From Flavobacterium sp. 83 (lineage in GTDB: Bacteria > Bacteroidota > Bacteroidia > Flavobacteriales > Flavobacteriaceae), in the NCBI RefSeq assembly GCF_000744835.1, contig NZ_JQMS01000001.1, forward strand, positions 2,294,001 to 2,358,000: a stretch of DNA of 64,000 bases, in the 5' to 3' direction. Every line of letters starts with the position of its first letter. The stretch's first letter is position 1. The translations under genes were made by a program, and so were the position numbers. This document shows, piece by piece, positions 1 through 9,023 of this stretch. The notes under the pieces are model-generated. The model was not told the DNA's origin. It ran no database searches and was given only the letters and a program-made list of their open reading frames with translations.

Positions 1-840
1 CAAAGAACCTTGGCCACCAGCCAAACGATCTCTAATTTCTCCACCAGCTCCTGTTGCTGCTCCATTGAAAGGCTCAACAGTTGTTGGAAAATTATGAGTT
101 TCTGCTTTTAATGAAATAACCGAATCAAATTCTTTTACTTCATAAAAATCAGGTTTGTCAGCACTTTTTGGAGCGAATTGTTGTACTCTTGGTCCTTTTA
201 CAAAAGCTACGTTGTCTTTGTAAGCCGAAACAATATCGTTAGGGTTTTCCTGGGATGTTTTTTTGATTAATTTGAAAAGAGACGTTTCTTTTTCAACACC
301 ATCAATTACAAAAGTTCCGTTGAAAATCTTGTGGCGACAATGCTCTGAATTGGCTTGAGAGAAAGCAAAAATCTCAGAATCTGTTAGCTTTCTCCCTAAT
401 TTGGTAGCCAAATTATCTAAATATGCTACTTCTTCCGGACTTAAAGACAATCCTTCTTGTTTGTTGTAGGCTGCAATATCATCAATGTCCAAAATTGCTT
501 CCGGGAGTACATTGATAGTGAAGATATCTTGATTTAACTCGGCGTATTTTTGCGAAAGCATCGGGTCAAAATCAGAAAAATCAGCTGTTGCTTTGTGAAA
601 TTCTTCAATTCGGATGATTCCGGAAATTCCCATGTTTTGAGTAATTTCCACTGCATTGGTACTCCACGGCGTTATCATAGTGGCGCGAGGACCAACAAAA
701 AAATCCGTCAGTACGGATTTTTCTATTTTATATGAGTTGGCAAAAAGCCAGTTGAGTTTTGAAATGTCTTGAGCCGAAATTTCGTTTTGCGTTTGCACTG
801 CAAAAACAGTTTTGCTTTGGTTTTCAAAGAAATGGATCAT
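1..840 (-). CDS. purL: phosphoribosylformylglycinamidine synthase, N-terminal part (truncated by window edge)
   Basis: The reverse strand is open from the ATG at 840 to the window edge, giving 280 codons with no stop. The translation begins MIHFFENQSKTVFAVQTQ and carries the FGAM synthase signatures SEHCRHKIF and KAETHNFPT followed by PFNGAATGAGG, which belong to the ATP/substrate-binding part. It catalyses the ATP- and glutamine-dependent conversion of FGAR to FGAM in purine synthesis. The N-terminal linker layout fits the large single-chain enzyme (about 1,200 residues in this phylum), so roughly three quarters lies outside the window. Seen: motifs and open frame. Inferred: the full length. 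No operon partner is visible on this side, because the next gene (the lipoprotein at 925-2451) is transcribed the same way but upstream. Confidence 0.95.
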   Translation of the reverse strand, partial: MIHFFENQSKTVFAVQTQNEISAQDISKLNWLFANSYKIEKSVLTDFFVGPRATMITPWSTNAVEITQNMGISGIIRIEEFHKATADFSDFDPMLSQKYAELNQDIFTINVLPEAILDIDDIAAYNKQEGLSLSPEEVAYLDNLATKLGRKLTDSEIFAFSQANSEHCRHKIFNGTFVIDGVEKETSLFKLIKKTSQENPNDIVSAYKDNVAFVKGPRVQQFAPKSADKPDFYEVKEFDSVISLKAETHNFPTTVEPFNGAATGAGGEIRDRLAGGQGSL

Positions 841-924
841 TGTTTTTTAGTTTGTTGTATTGCGATGCAAATTTAGTTTAAATAAATAGTACGAGCAAAT
901 GTGAAAAGGAAAGACTTTGAAAAA

Positions 925-2451
925 TTATTTAGGGAACGGTTTGTTTTGATATGCTCCTAAATCAGGTGGTAGAGTTCGCATGTTGCCCATAATATCCAAC
1001 GGAATCAGATATGCCGAATTCCCTTTTGCGACAGCGGCAGAAGTTGAGTCAATATTGAATTTGTTTAGGGAAACCTTCAGGAATTTAGGGTCTTTATTTA
1101 AAATAATTGCGTTGTAATGTGTCGCATCCGTTTCAAATTGATAGTCTGGATTGGTCGTGAATTGATTAGTGCTGTTGTCAAATTTTAAGAGGCAATTATT
1201 GAATTGGTATGCAAAAGCTGCGCTTGTTTTTTTATTTAAAATCATTTCATTGGAATAAGAACCGTAAATAATACAATTATTAAATGTTGCTTCGGTTAAA
1301 TCTTTTACTTCCGGAACTGCACCTAAAATGTAATTGCTCAACAAAACCGCCACTTGTTCGGAACTATTCCAATTGTTATTGAACGTACAATGCGTAAAGT
1401 TGTAATTTCCGCCGTAAACACAAGCTAAACTCGCTTGTCCTGCATTATTGACGACCATATTTCCGCCATTAATTTTTGCGGTCTGCGCCAAAATACCATA
1501 GTTAGCTGAATTGTAGATTTGAGTATTTTTAATAGTTGTGGTCGTTCCGTCATTATTTTGAATCAGTAATCCGATAGTTCCATTTTTGATGGTGGCATGA
1601 TTTAATTGATTATTGGTGCTGCCATTCGTAAGCCAAATTGCCCCCCATTGTCCCGGAACATCTGAATATTCAGGTTCTAATCGATCTCCTTCAAAAATGA
1701 CTTCGTTCTCCAGTTTATCAGTCGTTGAAGCGGATCCATTTATGTGAATTGACGCATTGTTAGACACAATAAGACCGGAATTTGCATGAAAATGAACTCT
1801 TGCGCCTGCATCAAAAATTGCCGTTTTTCCAGAAGGAACTGCTGCATAACCATAAATGACATACGGTTTTGTGTTTTTAAAATGCAATTCATTACCATTT
1901 ACAGCATCATTTTCATCAAGGTAAAAACCATCAATTTTTTCTTCGCCAATAGGAAGTGTTTCGGTAGTTCCATCTTCAAAACGTTTTGGATATAGAAAAA
2001 CGGCATCCTGAATGAGTGTCACTAATTCTACTTTTTGTGAATTTTCACCACTATCAAATTGGATTTGGTCTGTGTATAAAAAGTCAGTTGGATTGGTATC
2101 AGCAATTGTAGCGGTGGTTTCTATGAAAATATATAAGCTGTCTTTAGCAAGAAGGTCAACATTGCTGAATATTTTTCCGTTGGTTCCTTGCATTCCGTCG
2201 ACTGTCATTCTATATTTAGAACTCAATCCTTTTCCTAATTTTATGGTTGGAATGGTAATATCATTTTTACTGTGGTTGTACACTTTAAGTCGATAGGTAC
2301 TGGAGCCGATGTTGGCAAAAACGGTGTCTAAGTAGATAGTATCTTTCGAAAAAGCCAAATCGCCTGTGCTGGCTACGCTCTCAAAATCAGAACGGCAGGC
2401 GCAAATAGAAAGCAATATTCCAATAAAAAGAAGTAGAGTTAAAGGACGCAT
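925..2451 (-). CDS. parallel beta-helix lipoprotein, surface or periplasmic
   Basis: I start the 508-residue protein at the ATG at 2451 (MRPLTLLLFIG), not at the upstream in-frame ATG at 2517, because this puts a lipoprotein signal peptide at the N-terminus. There is a hydrophobic stretch, then the lipobox ICA before Cys19. After about 200 residues of beta-sandwich-like sequence, the middle (about 210-430) is rich in Asn, Gly and Ile with repeated rungs such as HINGSAST, NNQLNHATIKNG and IQNNDGTTTTIKNTQIYN. This pattern is typical of right-handed parallel beta-helices (Pbeta-H/NosD-like). No catalytic residues stand out. It may be a polysaccharide-binding or adhesin-type surface lipoprotein. 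The gene stands alone between purL and the menaquinone genes, and the function is unknown. Confidence 0.75.
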   Translation of the reverse strand: MRPLTLLLFIGILLSICACRSDFESVASTGDLAFSKDTIYLDTVFANIGSSTYRLKVYNHSKNDITIPTIKLGKGLSSKYRMTVDGMQGTNGKIFSNVDLLAKDSLYIFIETTATIADTNPTDFLYTDQIQFDSGENSQKVELVTLIQDAVFLYPKRFEDGTTETLPIGEEKIDGFYLDENDAVNGNELHFKNTKPYVIYGYAAVPSGKTAIFDAGARVHFHANSGLIVSNNASIHINGSASTTDKLENEVIFEGDRLEPEYSDVPGQWGAIWLTNGSTNNQLNHATIKNGTIGLLIQNNDGTTTTIKNTQIYNSANYGILAQTAKINGGNMVVNNAGQASLACVYGGNYNFTHCTFNNNWNSSEQVAVLLSNYILGAVPEVKDLTEATFNNCIIYGSYSNEMILNKKTSAAFAYQFNNCLLKFDNSTNQFTTNPDYQFETDATHYNAIILNKDPKFLKVSLNKFNIDSTSAAVAKGNSAYLIPLDIMGNMRTLPPDLGAYQNKPFPK

Positions 2452-2590
2452 TTCGTTAGTTTTTTTGTAAAAATAGGTAAAATCTAATTTGGATAAGAAA
2501 CGATTTTTAATTTTCAATTTAGAATAACAATTGCATTTGCTATTTTGTAACTTATCTTTTATTTAATTTTACATTTTTAAAGCTAAAAAG

Positions 2591-3028
2591 ATGACATTCG
2601 ACAAAGAAAAAATCCTTCAATATTGTAATAAAATTTCAGAAAACACATTGATGCAAACTCTGAATATTAAATATACTGATGCTGGTGAAGATTATTTAGT
2701 AGCCACTATGCCTGTTAATCCATCAGTACATCAACCTATGGGATTATTACACGGAGGTGCTTCGGTAGCTTTGGCTGAAAGTGTGGGAAGTGCCGCTTCT
2801 TTTTTGTTTGTTAATACAGAACATAGTGAAGTGCGCGGAATAGAAATTTCTGCCAATCATGTGAAAGCAAAACGTGACGGAATGGTAACGGCAACAGCAA
2901 GAATAGTGCACAAAGGGAAGAGTATTCATCTATGGGAAATACGAATTACAGATGAAAAAGACAGTTTGATTTCACTTTGTAAATTGACGAATATGGTTTT
3001 GCCAAAAAGAAAAAGTGAAGACCAATAA
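2591..3028 (+). CDS. menI: hotdog-fold acyl-CoA thioesterase, probable DHNA-CoA hydrolase
   Basis: This 145-residue single hotdog domain belongs to the PaaI/YdiI group. The active-site region is GLLHGGASVALAES, with His54 and Glu63 (general base) and Gln48 in VHQPM. These spacings match E. coli YdiI/MenI, which hydrolyses 1,4-dihydroxy-2-naphthoyl-CoA in menaquinone synthesis. Its stop codon overlaps the start of the isochorismate synthase gene (TAATG at 3026-3030), so the two are translationally coupled, which supports a menaquinone role. Many relatives have broad acyl-CoA specificity, so the substrate is inferred. The length is normal for the family. Confidence 0.8.
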   Translation: MTFDKEKILQYCNKISENTLMQTLNIKYTDAGEDYLVATMPVNPSVHQPMGLLHGGASVALAESVGSAASFLFVNTEHSEVRGIEISANHVKAKRDGMVTATARIVHKGKSIHLWEIRITDEKDSLISLCKLTNMVLPKRKSEDQ

Positions 3029-4137
3029 TGGACACGATTTTAGATAAAGCCAAAAATCAATTTTTACAAAACTTACCTTTTGTATTGTATTGTAAGCCTA
3101 ATTCGGATACAGTTATAGGGCTTTTTCAGCAAAATGATAAATTGTATAATGCAAATGATTTTACAGAGAAAGGCTTTGTTTTTGCTTCTTTTGATGGTAA
3201 TCAAACCTATTTAATTCCTGATAATCAGTCAGAGATTGTAACAGTTGTTTTGGAAAAAAATGAAGTGATTGTTTCTGAAAAGCAATTTAGTGGTTTTGAT
3301 GAAGAAGCAAAAAAAAAATTTGAAGCATTAGTTTTCAAAGGAATTCAAGCCATTGAAAATAACGAATTCAAGAAAGTAGTTTTGTCTCGAAAGGAAACGG
3401 TTGATTTGTTTGAATTCGATTTAGGAGCAACTTTTGAGAATTTGGTGCAATTGTATCCTTCCACTTTTGTTTATTGCTTTTATCATCCAAAAATTGGAAT
3501 TTGGCTTGGAGCAACTCCAGAGCAATTATTGAAAGCCAATGACAATGTATTTAAAACGATCGCTTTGGCGGGAACACAGAAAGACAATGGTTTAGTAGAG
3601 ATTATTTGGGAAAATAAAGAAAAAGAAGAACAACAAATTGTTACAGATTATATAGTGACTAAACTTGAAAACGTAGCTTCGGAAGTTTTGGTTTCTAAAC
3701 CGTATAGCATCAAAGCAGGAAGTATTTGGCATATTAGAACGGATATTTCGGGTGTTTTGAATTCCGATTTCAGTTTGAATCAAGTGATTGATTTGTTGCA
3801 TCCAACACCAGCAGTTTGTGGTTTACCCAAAGAAAAATCGAAAGCTTTTATTTTGGAAAATGAAAATTACGGCAGGAGTTTTTACACTGGTTTTTTAGGA
3901 GAATTAAACAGCAGTTTTGCAAATGATACTGTAAGTTCTGATTTGTTTGTAAATTTACGCTGTATGCAAATTGAGGTTGCTACTGAAGTTACCGAAGCCA
4001 AAGCGCATTTATATATGGGTTGCGGCATCACTAAAGACAGTATTCCAGAAAAGGAGTGGGGTGAAAGCATCAATAAATCAATGACGATGAAAAAGGTATT
4101 GTTGATTAAAGATAAAAATAAAAAAATAACAAAATAG
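3028..4137 (+). CDS. menF: isochorismate synthase
   Basis: This 369-residue chorismate-utilising enzyme converts chorismate to isochorismate, the first committed step of menaquinone (or catecholate siderophore) synthesis. The C-terminal two thirds is the chorismate-binding domain, with LSRKET, WLGATPEQLL, ALAGTQ, HPTPAVCGLPK and the terminal GCGITKDSIPEKEWGE stretch with its acidic magnesium ligands. The N-terminal 90 residues are poorly conserved, as usual in the family. The start overlaps the stop of menI by one base, and no siderophore genes are near, so the menaquinone assignment is favoured over EntC. It runs on to bshB1 with a 14-bp gap. Confidence 0.9.
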   Translation: MDTILDKAKNQFLQNLPFVLYCKPNSDTVIGLFQQNDKLYNANDFTEKGFVFASFDGNQTYLIPDNQSEIVTVVLEKNEVIVSEKQFSGFDEEAKKKFEALVFKGIQAIENNEFKKVVLSRKETVDLFEFDLGATFENLVQLYPSTFVYCFYHPKIGIWLGATPEQLLKANDNVFKTIALAGTQKDNGLVEIIWENKEKEEQQIVTDYIVTKLENVASEVLVSKPYSIKAGSIWHIRTDISGVLNSDFSLNQVIDLLHPTPAVCGLPKEKSKAFILENENYGRSFYTGFLGELNSSFANDTVSSDLFVNLRCMQIEVATEVTEAKAHLYMGCGITKDSIPEKEWGESINKSMTMKKVLLIKDKNKKITK

Positions 4138-4151
4138 TAATAAAGAAGAAT

Positions 4152-4868
4152 ATGAAATTAGACATACTAGCTTTTGGTGCGCATCCAGATGATGTGGAAT
4201 TAGGTTGTGCGGGAACTATTTTAAAAGAAATCTCATTAGGGAAAACAGTTGGAATTATTGATTTGACCCGTGGTGAATTAGGTACGAGAGGTTCGGCTGA
4301 AATTAGAGATCAAGAAGCGAGTGCTGCCGCAAGAATTCTAGGAGTTTCTGTACGTGAGAATCTGGAAATGCGCGATGGTTTTTTTGTAAATGATGAAAAA
4401 CACCAATTGGAAATCATAAAAATGATACGCAAGTATCAACCAGAAATTGTATTGTGTAATGCCGTTGATGATCGACATATTGATCATGCTAAAGGAAGTA
4501 AATTAGTTTCGGACGCTTGTTTTTTATCAGGATTGAGAAAGATAGAAACCTCAGTTGATGGCAAAAATCAAGCTGCCTGGAGACCTAAACTAGTATATCA
4601 TTATATACAGTGGAAAAATATAGAACCTGATTTTGTTGTTGATATTACCGGTTTTACTGATAAGAAAATTGACTCTATTTTGGCTTATCGTTCGCAATTT
4701 TATGACCCCAACTCGAATGAACCAGAATCTCCAATCACGAGTAAAAACTTTTTAGAAAGTCTGAATTATCGTTCTAGGGATTTAGGAAGGTTAGTGGGGG
4801 TTGAAGTTGGAGAAGGTTTTACAGTTGAAAGACATTTGGCAGTCAATAGTTTAGGAGATTTGATGTAA
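4152..4868 (+). CDS. bshB1: bacillithiol biosynthesis deacetylase BshB1
   Basis: This 238-residue PIG-L/LmbE-family zinc deacetylase removes the acetyl group from GlcNAc-malate to give GlcN-malate in bacillithiol synthesis. The zinc site is visible as AHPDDVELGC near the N-terminus (His11, Asp14) and DDRHIDH (His112). TRGELGTRG and the C-terminal SPITSKNFLESL region are specific to the BshB1 branch. It follows menF closely and is probably cotranscribed. Bacillithiol is a known low-molecular-weight thiol of Flavobacteriia. The bshA and bshC partners are not in the window. The tRNA-His gene lies 75 bp downstream. Confidence 0.92.
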   Translation: MKLDILAFGAHPDDVELGCAGTILKEISLGKTVGIIDLTRGELGTRGSAEIRDQEASAAARILGVSVRENLEMRDGFFVNDEKHQLEIIKMIRKYQPEIVLCNAVDDRHIDHAKGSKLVSDACFLSGLRKIETSVDGKNQAAWRPKLVYHYIQWKNIEPDFVVDITGFTDKKIDSILAYRSQFYDPNSNEPESPITSKNFLESLNYRSRDLGRLVGVEVGEGFTVERHLAVNSLGDLM

Positions 4869-4942
4869 AATTGATGTAAATTTTTAAAAAAAATATTTGC
4901 AGAAGTAAACTTATGTTGTATATTTGCCACCGCTAAGCAAAT

Positions 4943-5017
4943 GGTGGTTGTAGCTCAGTTGGTTAGAGCATCGGTTTGTGGTACCGAGGGTCGCGGGTTC
5001 GAGCCCCGTCTCCCACC
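4943..5017 (+). tRNA. tRNA-His (anticodon GTG)
   Basis: A cloverleaf can be folded. The acceptor arm is GTGGTTG at 4944-4950, with an extra encoded G at 4943 serving as G-1, the hallmark of tRNA-His. The D-arm is GCTC/GAGC, the anticodon loop is TTGTGGT with GTG, and the T-arm is GCGGG-TTCGAGC-CCCGT. The 3' arm is CTCCCAC at 5010-5016 with C73 at 5017. CCA is not fully encoded. Acceptor pairs 5-68 (T with C) and 6-67 (T with T) are mismatched, which is odd for a functional tRNA. The D, anticodon and T arms are intact. A terminator follows directly. Confidence 0.9.
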
Positions 5018-5028
5018 CAGAAAGCAAA

Positions 5029-5056
5029 AGCTTCGAAGAAATTCGAGGCTTTTTTT
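5029..5056 (+). terminator. rho-independent terminator of the tRNA-His gene
   Basis: A 9-bp stem AGCTTCGAA/TTCGAGGCT (one G-T pair) has a GAAA loop and is followed by seven T residues, starting 12 bp after the tRNA. Confidence 0.85.
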
Positions 5057-5421
5057 GTGGGATAAACTTTCGTGAGATTTGCCTTGTTTTATTAATTGGC
5101 TTGAATATTGCTAAAGAGAAAGCTAATAGGATAAATTAGTGGAGATTAAAAAAGGCGTTTAGGATTTTATAAGCAAATTAATGTTTCTGAAAAATTAAAT
5201 AAAATACTGCTGCGAATAGTTCTTTAGCAAACATAAAACAGTTAGTGTAAACATAAATTGGAGAATTAATACAGGAATAGAGTGTGTAGTAGAGGGAGAT
5301 TCATTTTCGGTGAATATTTTTCAATATGCAGTCATCCTTTTGTATATCTTTGAGTGCATTCATACCTGATTTTCAAATACTATTTTGTACTCAAAATTTT
5401 AAATATCATTTAATTCATCAA
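5057..5421 (+). promoter_or_regulatory. intergenic region with promoter for the histidine kinase
   Basis: This 365-bp stretch has no credible gene. The only clear signal is TATCTTTG at 5345-5352, matching the Bacteroidota -7 consensus TAnnTTTG. A transcript beginning about 7 bases later would exclude the in-frame ATG at 5326 and favour the ATG at 5422 for the kinase. No convincing -33 TTG was found at the right distance. Confidence 0.5.
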
Positions 5422-6615
5422 ATGGAAGACGAACAAATTAATTCAAAAATTCTTAAAAAAAAATACATCCCAACTGCTGAATTTTATAGCCAGATTATAG
5501 ATAGTTTACAAGATTACTCCATTTTTACTCTTGATAATGAATTTATAATTAATAGTTGGAGTTCAGGAGCAGCAAAAATTTTTGGATGGGATACAGATGA
5601 AATTTTAGGAAAACATTTTGATATAATTTTTACCGAAGAAGATATAAAGAATGGTATTCCTAAAAATGAAATTGAAGCTGCATTAAAAGAAGGACGCGCA
5701 ACTGATAACCGATGGCATATTTGTAAGGATAAAAATGTATTTTATGCTTATGGCTTAGTTTTCCCGCTAACTGGAATAGATGGAGAATTGTTAGGGTATG
5801 TTAAAATTCTTCGTGACTTAACAGAAAGAAAAAAATCTGAAGATGCGATAAAAAATTATGTAAAAGAATTGGAAGATTTAAACACTCATAAAGAAAGTGT
5901 TCTTGCAATACTTTCCCACGATTTGAGAACTCCTTTATCAAGCATAATTGCAACTACTGGATATTTGAAAGCGAATTTTGAAAGAATGGATCCAAGTACA
6001 GTTAGAGAAATGCTGGAACTCCTTCATAAAGCATCAATAGATGAGTTAAATATGCTGGACTACTTAGTAGAATGGGCAAGAATAAAATATGCAGCAGAGG
6101 TTTTTTCTCCAAGGAAAATTGAACTTATTCAGTATGTAAAAAAAGTTTTTGAGACTTTAAATGATACAGCTTCTTTAAATACGATAAATCTTCATTGTGA
6201 AGTTGACGAGAATACTGCTGTTTTTGCAGATGGAAAGATGTTGTTGTCTGTAATTCAAAATATAGTTTCAAATGCGATTAAACATTCACTTCCAGGTGGT
6301 AAAATTACGGTTTCAGCAAAAACTGCAGATGATAAAATAATAGTGCAGGTAAAAGATTCTGGTATTGGTATGTCAAAAGAAATTCAGGAAAAACTTTTTA
6401 TGCCGCAGATGAATATTCTTTCTAAAGCTAGGATTGAAAATAAAGGAGCAGGAATTGGTTTATTATTAGTTAAAGGGTTTTTAGAAAAAAATGGTGGTGA
6501 AATTTGGGTAGAAAGTGTGGAAGGTTTAGGTTCGTCTTTCTATTTTACGTTGCCAATTGACAAACCAATCAAAATAGATAGCAGTGATCAGATCGTGTTT
6601 GATGAGAATGCTTAA
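5422..6615 (+). CDS. PAS-domain sensor histidine kinase, apparently cytoplasmic and orphan
   Basis: The 397-residue protein starts at MEDEQINSK; an upstream in-frame ATG at 5326 lies ahead of the probable promoter. The order is a PAS domain (about 20-140, with SAAKIFGW-like and ILRDLTERKK ends), a dimerisation/phosphoacceptor helix with the H-box ILSHDLRTPLSS (His166), then a HATPase domain with N-box IVSNAIKH, G1 DSGIGM and G2 GAGIGLLLVKGF. No transmembrane segment is predicted, so it should sense a cytoplasmic signal through PAS. No response regulator gene adjoins it, so its partner is unknown. Bacteroidota carry many such soluble PAS kinases. Confidence 0.9.
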   Translation: MEDEQINSKILKKKYIPTAEFYSQIIDSLQDYSIFTLDNEFIINSWSSGAAKIFGWDTDEILGKHFDIIFTEEDIKNGIPKNEIEAALKEGRATDNRWHICKDKNVFYAYGLVFPLTGIDGELLGYVKILRDLTERKKSEDAIKNYVKELEDLNTHKESVLAILSHDLRTPLSSIIATTGYLKANFERMDPSTVREMLELLHKASIDELNMLDYLVEWARIKYAAEVFSPRKIELIQYVKKVFETLNDTASLNTINLHCEVDENTAVFADGKMLLSVIQNIVSNAIKHSLPGGKITVSAKTADDKIIVQVKDSGIGMSKEIQEKLFMPQMNILSKARIENKGAGIGLLLVKGFLEKNGGEIWVESVEGLGSSFYFTLPIDKPIKIDSSDQIVFDENA

Positions 6616-6679
6616 ATAAAGATTCAAAATTAAAATGATCATGAATGTCAACTGATAAACTAAAAGAGTAATATTTTTA

Positions 6680-6704
6680 AAGTCCACATAAGTGGGCTTT
6701 TTTT
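6680..6704 (+). terminator. rho-independent terminator after the histidine kinase
   Basis: Stem AAGTCCAC/GTGGGCTT (one T-G pair) with loop ATAA, followed by a run of seven T. Confidence 0.85.
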
Positions 6705-6887
6705 ATGGAGTAAATCTTGTAAGAGCAATCTATCTTGATTGTTTTGGACTTAATTTCTATTTTGGGGATTGTAAATAATAGTATAAATTAGCAGTACGTA
6801 TAAGTTGTTTTTTAGTTTGTGCCTGATATAAACTTAGTAGTATATGAGTAGAAAAAATAATTATACTAATTGTAAAATTTTAAAAAT

Positions 6888-7745
6888 ATGCCTCAAAACA
6901 TTTCACCAATCATAAAACCTGATGAACTAATTGCACTGAAACAGGAAAGTGATTTAGTAATCATTGATGCCAGTAATGGAAATGGTGCTAAAGAAAATTA
7001 TGTTACTAAACATTTAGAAGGCGCATTGTATGTTGATTTAAACACGCAATTAGCCAATATAAAAGCAGATGTATCGATAGGAGGTAGGCATCCTTTGCCT
7101 ACGGTTGAACAATTTTCTGAAACTTTAACGAGTCTTGGCATAACTCCTGCAAGTCATGTAGTGGTTTATGATGATAAAAATGGTTCTAACGCTGCAGCTC
7201 GGTTTTGGTGGATGCTAAAATCTATTGGTCATAAGAAGGTTCAGGTGCTCGATGGCGGATATCAAGCGGCTATTAAAGCTGGATTTCCCACAAGTTCAAA
7301 AATAGAAATCCCATTGAAAAAGGAACCGTATAAAATTGAAAATTGGTTATTACCGTTAGCTGATATTCACGAAGTTGATCAAGTAGCACTAGATACTGAT
7401 TTTCTGGTTGTAGATGTACGCGATGAAGAACGATACAATGGAGAAAAAGAACCTATCGATTTAGTCGCAGGACATATTCCGGGTGCCATAAATATTCCTT
7501 TTACCACTAATTTAGATGCCAATGGGTTTTTCTTATCGCCGGAGGAATTGAAGAATAATTATTTAAAAGAATTTGGAGATAGGGCAGCTGAAAATGTCAT
7601 CGTGCATTGCGGTTCCGGTGTAACAGCCTGCCATACACTTTTGTCAATTGCTTATGCAGGTCTTGAAATTCCAAAATTGTATGTTGGTTCCTGGAGTGAG
7701 TGGTCCAGAAATAATAGGCTTATAGCGACTTCGAAGAAAGAATAG
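6888..7745 (+). CDS. sseA: thiosulfate/3-mercaptopyruvate sulfurtransferase (two rhodanese domains)
   Basis: This 285-residue protein has tandem rhodanese domains. The first (about 10-130) is inactive-type and the second (about 165-280) carries the catalytic loop HCGSGVTACH with Cys241. CGSGVTA is the signature of 3-mercaptopyruvate sulfurtransferases, in contrast to the charged loop of thiosulfate-specific rhodaneses. It transfers sulfane sulfur to cyanide or thiol acceptors and probably acts in cysteine catabolism and sulfide signalling. It is monocistronic, with a strong hairpin downstream. It is not next to the molybdenum cofactor operon, so a direct role there is only a possibility. Confidence 0.92.
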   Translation: MPQNISPIIKPDELIALKQESDLVIIDASNGNGAKENYVTKHLEGALYVDLNTQLANIKADVSIGGRHPLPTVEQFSETLTSLGITPASHVVVYDDKNGSNAAARFWWMLKSIGHKKVQVLDGGYQAAIKAGFPTSSKIEIPLKKEPYKIENWLLPLADIHEVDQVALDTDFLVVDVRDEERYNGEKEPIDLVAGHIPGAINIPFTTNLDANGFFLSPEELKNNYLKEFGDRAAENVIVHCGSGVTACHTLLSIAYAGLEIPKLYVGSWSEWSRNNRLIATSKKE

Positions 7746-7766
7746 CAGTTTGTTTTTATATAAACG

Positions 7767-7800
7767 AATAAGAGCTTTGAATTCCTTCAAAGCTCTTATT
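7767..7800. terminator. perfect 15-bp hairpin downstream of sseA
   Basis: AATAAGAGCTTTGAA and its exact complement are separated by a 4-base loop TTCC. The stem is A/T-rich at the base, and a short T-rich stretch follows. It lies between two convergent genes and probably terminates both. Confidence 0.7.
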
Positions 7801-7808
7801 GTATTGGG

Positions 7809-7915
7809 TGTGCACAAGGGATAGCAGTGGAAATCCTTTTTTGTGATTTTTCATCACAAAAAAGATTGCAACGGATAGCCCGACCCGCTTTTTTCGGCGG
7901 GATGTGCCCTAATGC
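7809..7915. repeat. REP-like intergenic repeat element
   Basis: The stretch starts near ATAGCAGTG (7821-7829) and includes an 11-bp hairpin TTTTTTGTGAT/ATCACAAAAAA (7837-7863). It ends with a GC-rich CCCGACCCG...CGGCGGG hairpin. Its composition is unlike the flanking DNA, and it sits between convergent genes. The same TAGCAGTG core recurs, inverted, in the element near 20444. I recognise this as the type of dispersed palindromic repeat common in Flavobacterium intergenic regions; copy number in this genome cannot be judged here. Confidence 0.6.
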
Positions 7916-7920
7916 TAAAA

Positions 7921-8934
7921 CTATTTTTTATCGACTACAGGGCGATTTTCTCTGTTTGCCAATTCCCAAGCGATTACAAAAGCAAGCTGGGTTCTTTTGG
8001 CCAAAGCATCAAATTCAATTTTGTCAACTTCATCTGTTTTTTGATGGTAATCCGCATGTACGCCATTGAAAAGGAATACAGCCGGAATTCCATGTTTGGC
8101 AAAATTATAATGGTCAGAACGCTCATAAAAATGGTTTGGATCTTTAGGGTCGTTGAATTTATAATCTAAATCCATTTTGATATACTTGGCGTTTGCAATG
8201 GTGCAAATGTTATCTAAATCAGTTGATAAACGATCTGCGCCTATTAGATATACATAATTGTTTGTATTTGCATGTGCCTCGTCACGACGGCCAATCATGT
8301 CAATGTTGATGTCGGTAATTGTGTTTGCGACAGGAAATAAAGGGTTTTCTGAGTAATATCGGGAACCATGTAATCCATGTTCTTCACCTGTTGCGTGGAA
8401 AAACATAATAGAACGTTTTGGACCATGACCTTCTTTTTTGGCTGTTTCGAATGCTTGCGCAATTTCCAGTAAAGCTACTGTTCCGGAACCATCATCATCG
8501 GCACCATTGTAGACTTCACCATCTTTAATGCCTACGTGGTCATAGTGAGCTGAAATAACCAGAACTTCTTCTGGTTTCTCGGAACCTTCGATGAATGCCC
8601 AGATATTCTCTGAATCGCTTAATTTTTCTCCGTATTTTTTGTTCATGAATTCTGCAGGAACTTTTTGATAATATGACGTAGCTCCTTTAGGGAAAGGAAT
8701 GCTGTTTTTCTTGTATTGATTGATAAGATAAACACCTGCTTTTTTCTGACCTGAAGAGCCTGTTTCGCGTCCTTCCATAGAATCTGCAGCGACGACGTAA
8801 AGGTGTTTTTTTAAATCACTGGCCGTGATGGTATTCATGTATTTTGTAGGTTCGACCGCAGTTACACTCTTTTTTTGAGTCGTGCAACTTATGTTTAAAA
8901 CGAACAGTAAACTTAATATGGTTATTTTTTTCAT
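7921..8934 (-). CDS. M28-family zinc aminopeptidase, lipoprotein
   Basis: This 337-residue secreted metallopeptidase begins with a short lipoprotein signal (MKKITILSLLFVLNISC), so it is probably anchored in the periplasm or on the outer membrane. The cocatalytic zinc site of the M28 fold is visible: SAHYDHVG (His, Asp), NGADDDGSGTVALLE (bridging Asp), FFHATGEEHGLHGS (catalytic Glu-Glu) and DIDMIGRRDE. The last ligand is in RSDHYNFAKHG. Related Flavobacterium enzymes are general aminopeptidases for nutrient peptides. It is transcribed alone and convergent with sseA. A second M28 peptidase lies at 27376-28680. Confidence 0.9.
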   Translation of the reverse strand: MKKITILSLLFVLNISCTTQKKSVTAVEPTKYMNTITASDLKKHLYVVAADSMEGRETGSSGQKKAGVYLINQYKKNSIPFPKGATSYYQKVPAEFMNKKYGEKLSDSENIWAFIEGSEKPEEVLVISAHYDHVGIKDGEVYNGADDDGSGTVALLEIAQAFETAKKEGHGPKRSIMFFHATGEEHGLHGSRYYSENPLFPVANTITDINIDMIGRRDEAHANTNNYVYLIGADRLSTDLDNICTIANAKYIKMDLDYKFNDPKDPNHFYERSDHYNFAKHGIPAVFLFNGVHADYHQKTDEVDKIEFDALAKRTQLAFVIAWELANRENRPVVDKK

Positions 8935-9023
8935 GTTATTTAATGTAAATTAATTGGAGCTCGCTTATAAACTATTAAGAATTATTTTACTTTCTAAAAA
9001 CGTTTTTTATAATCGAGTCTGAA

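Noticed and set aside
5326..5421. Upstream start of the histidine kinase
   Set aside because: The TATCTTTG promoter box at 5345 lies after this ATG, so the start at 5422 is favoured.
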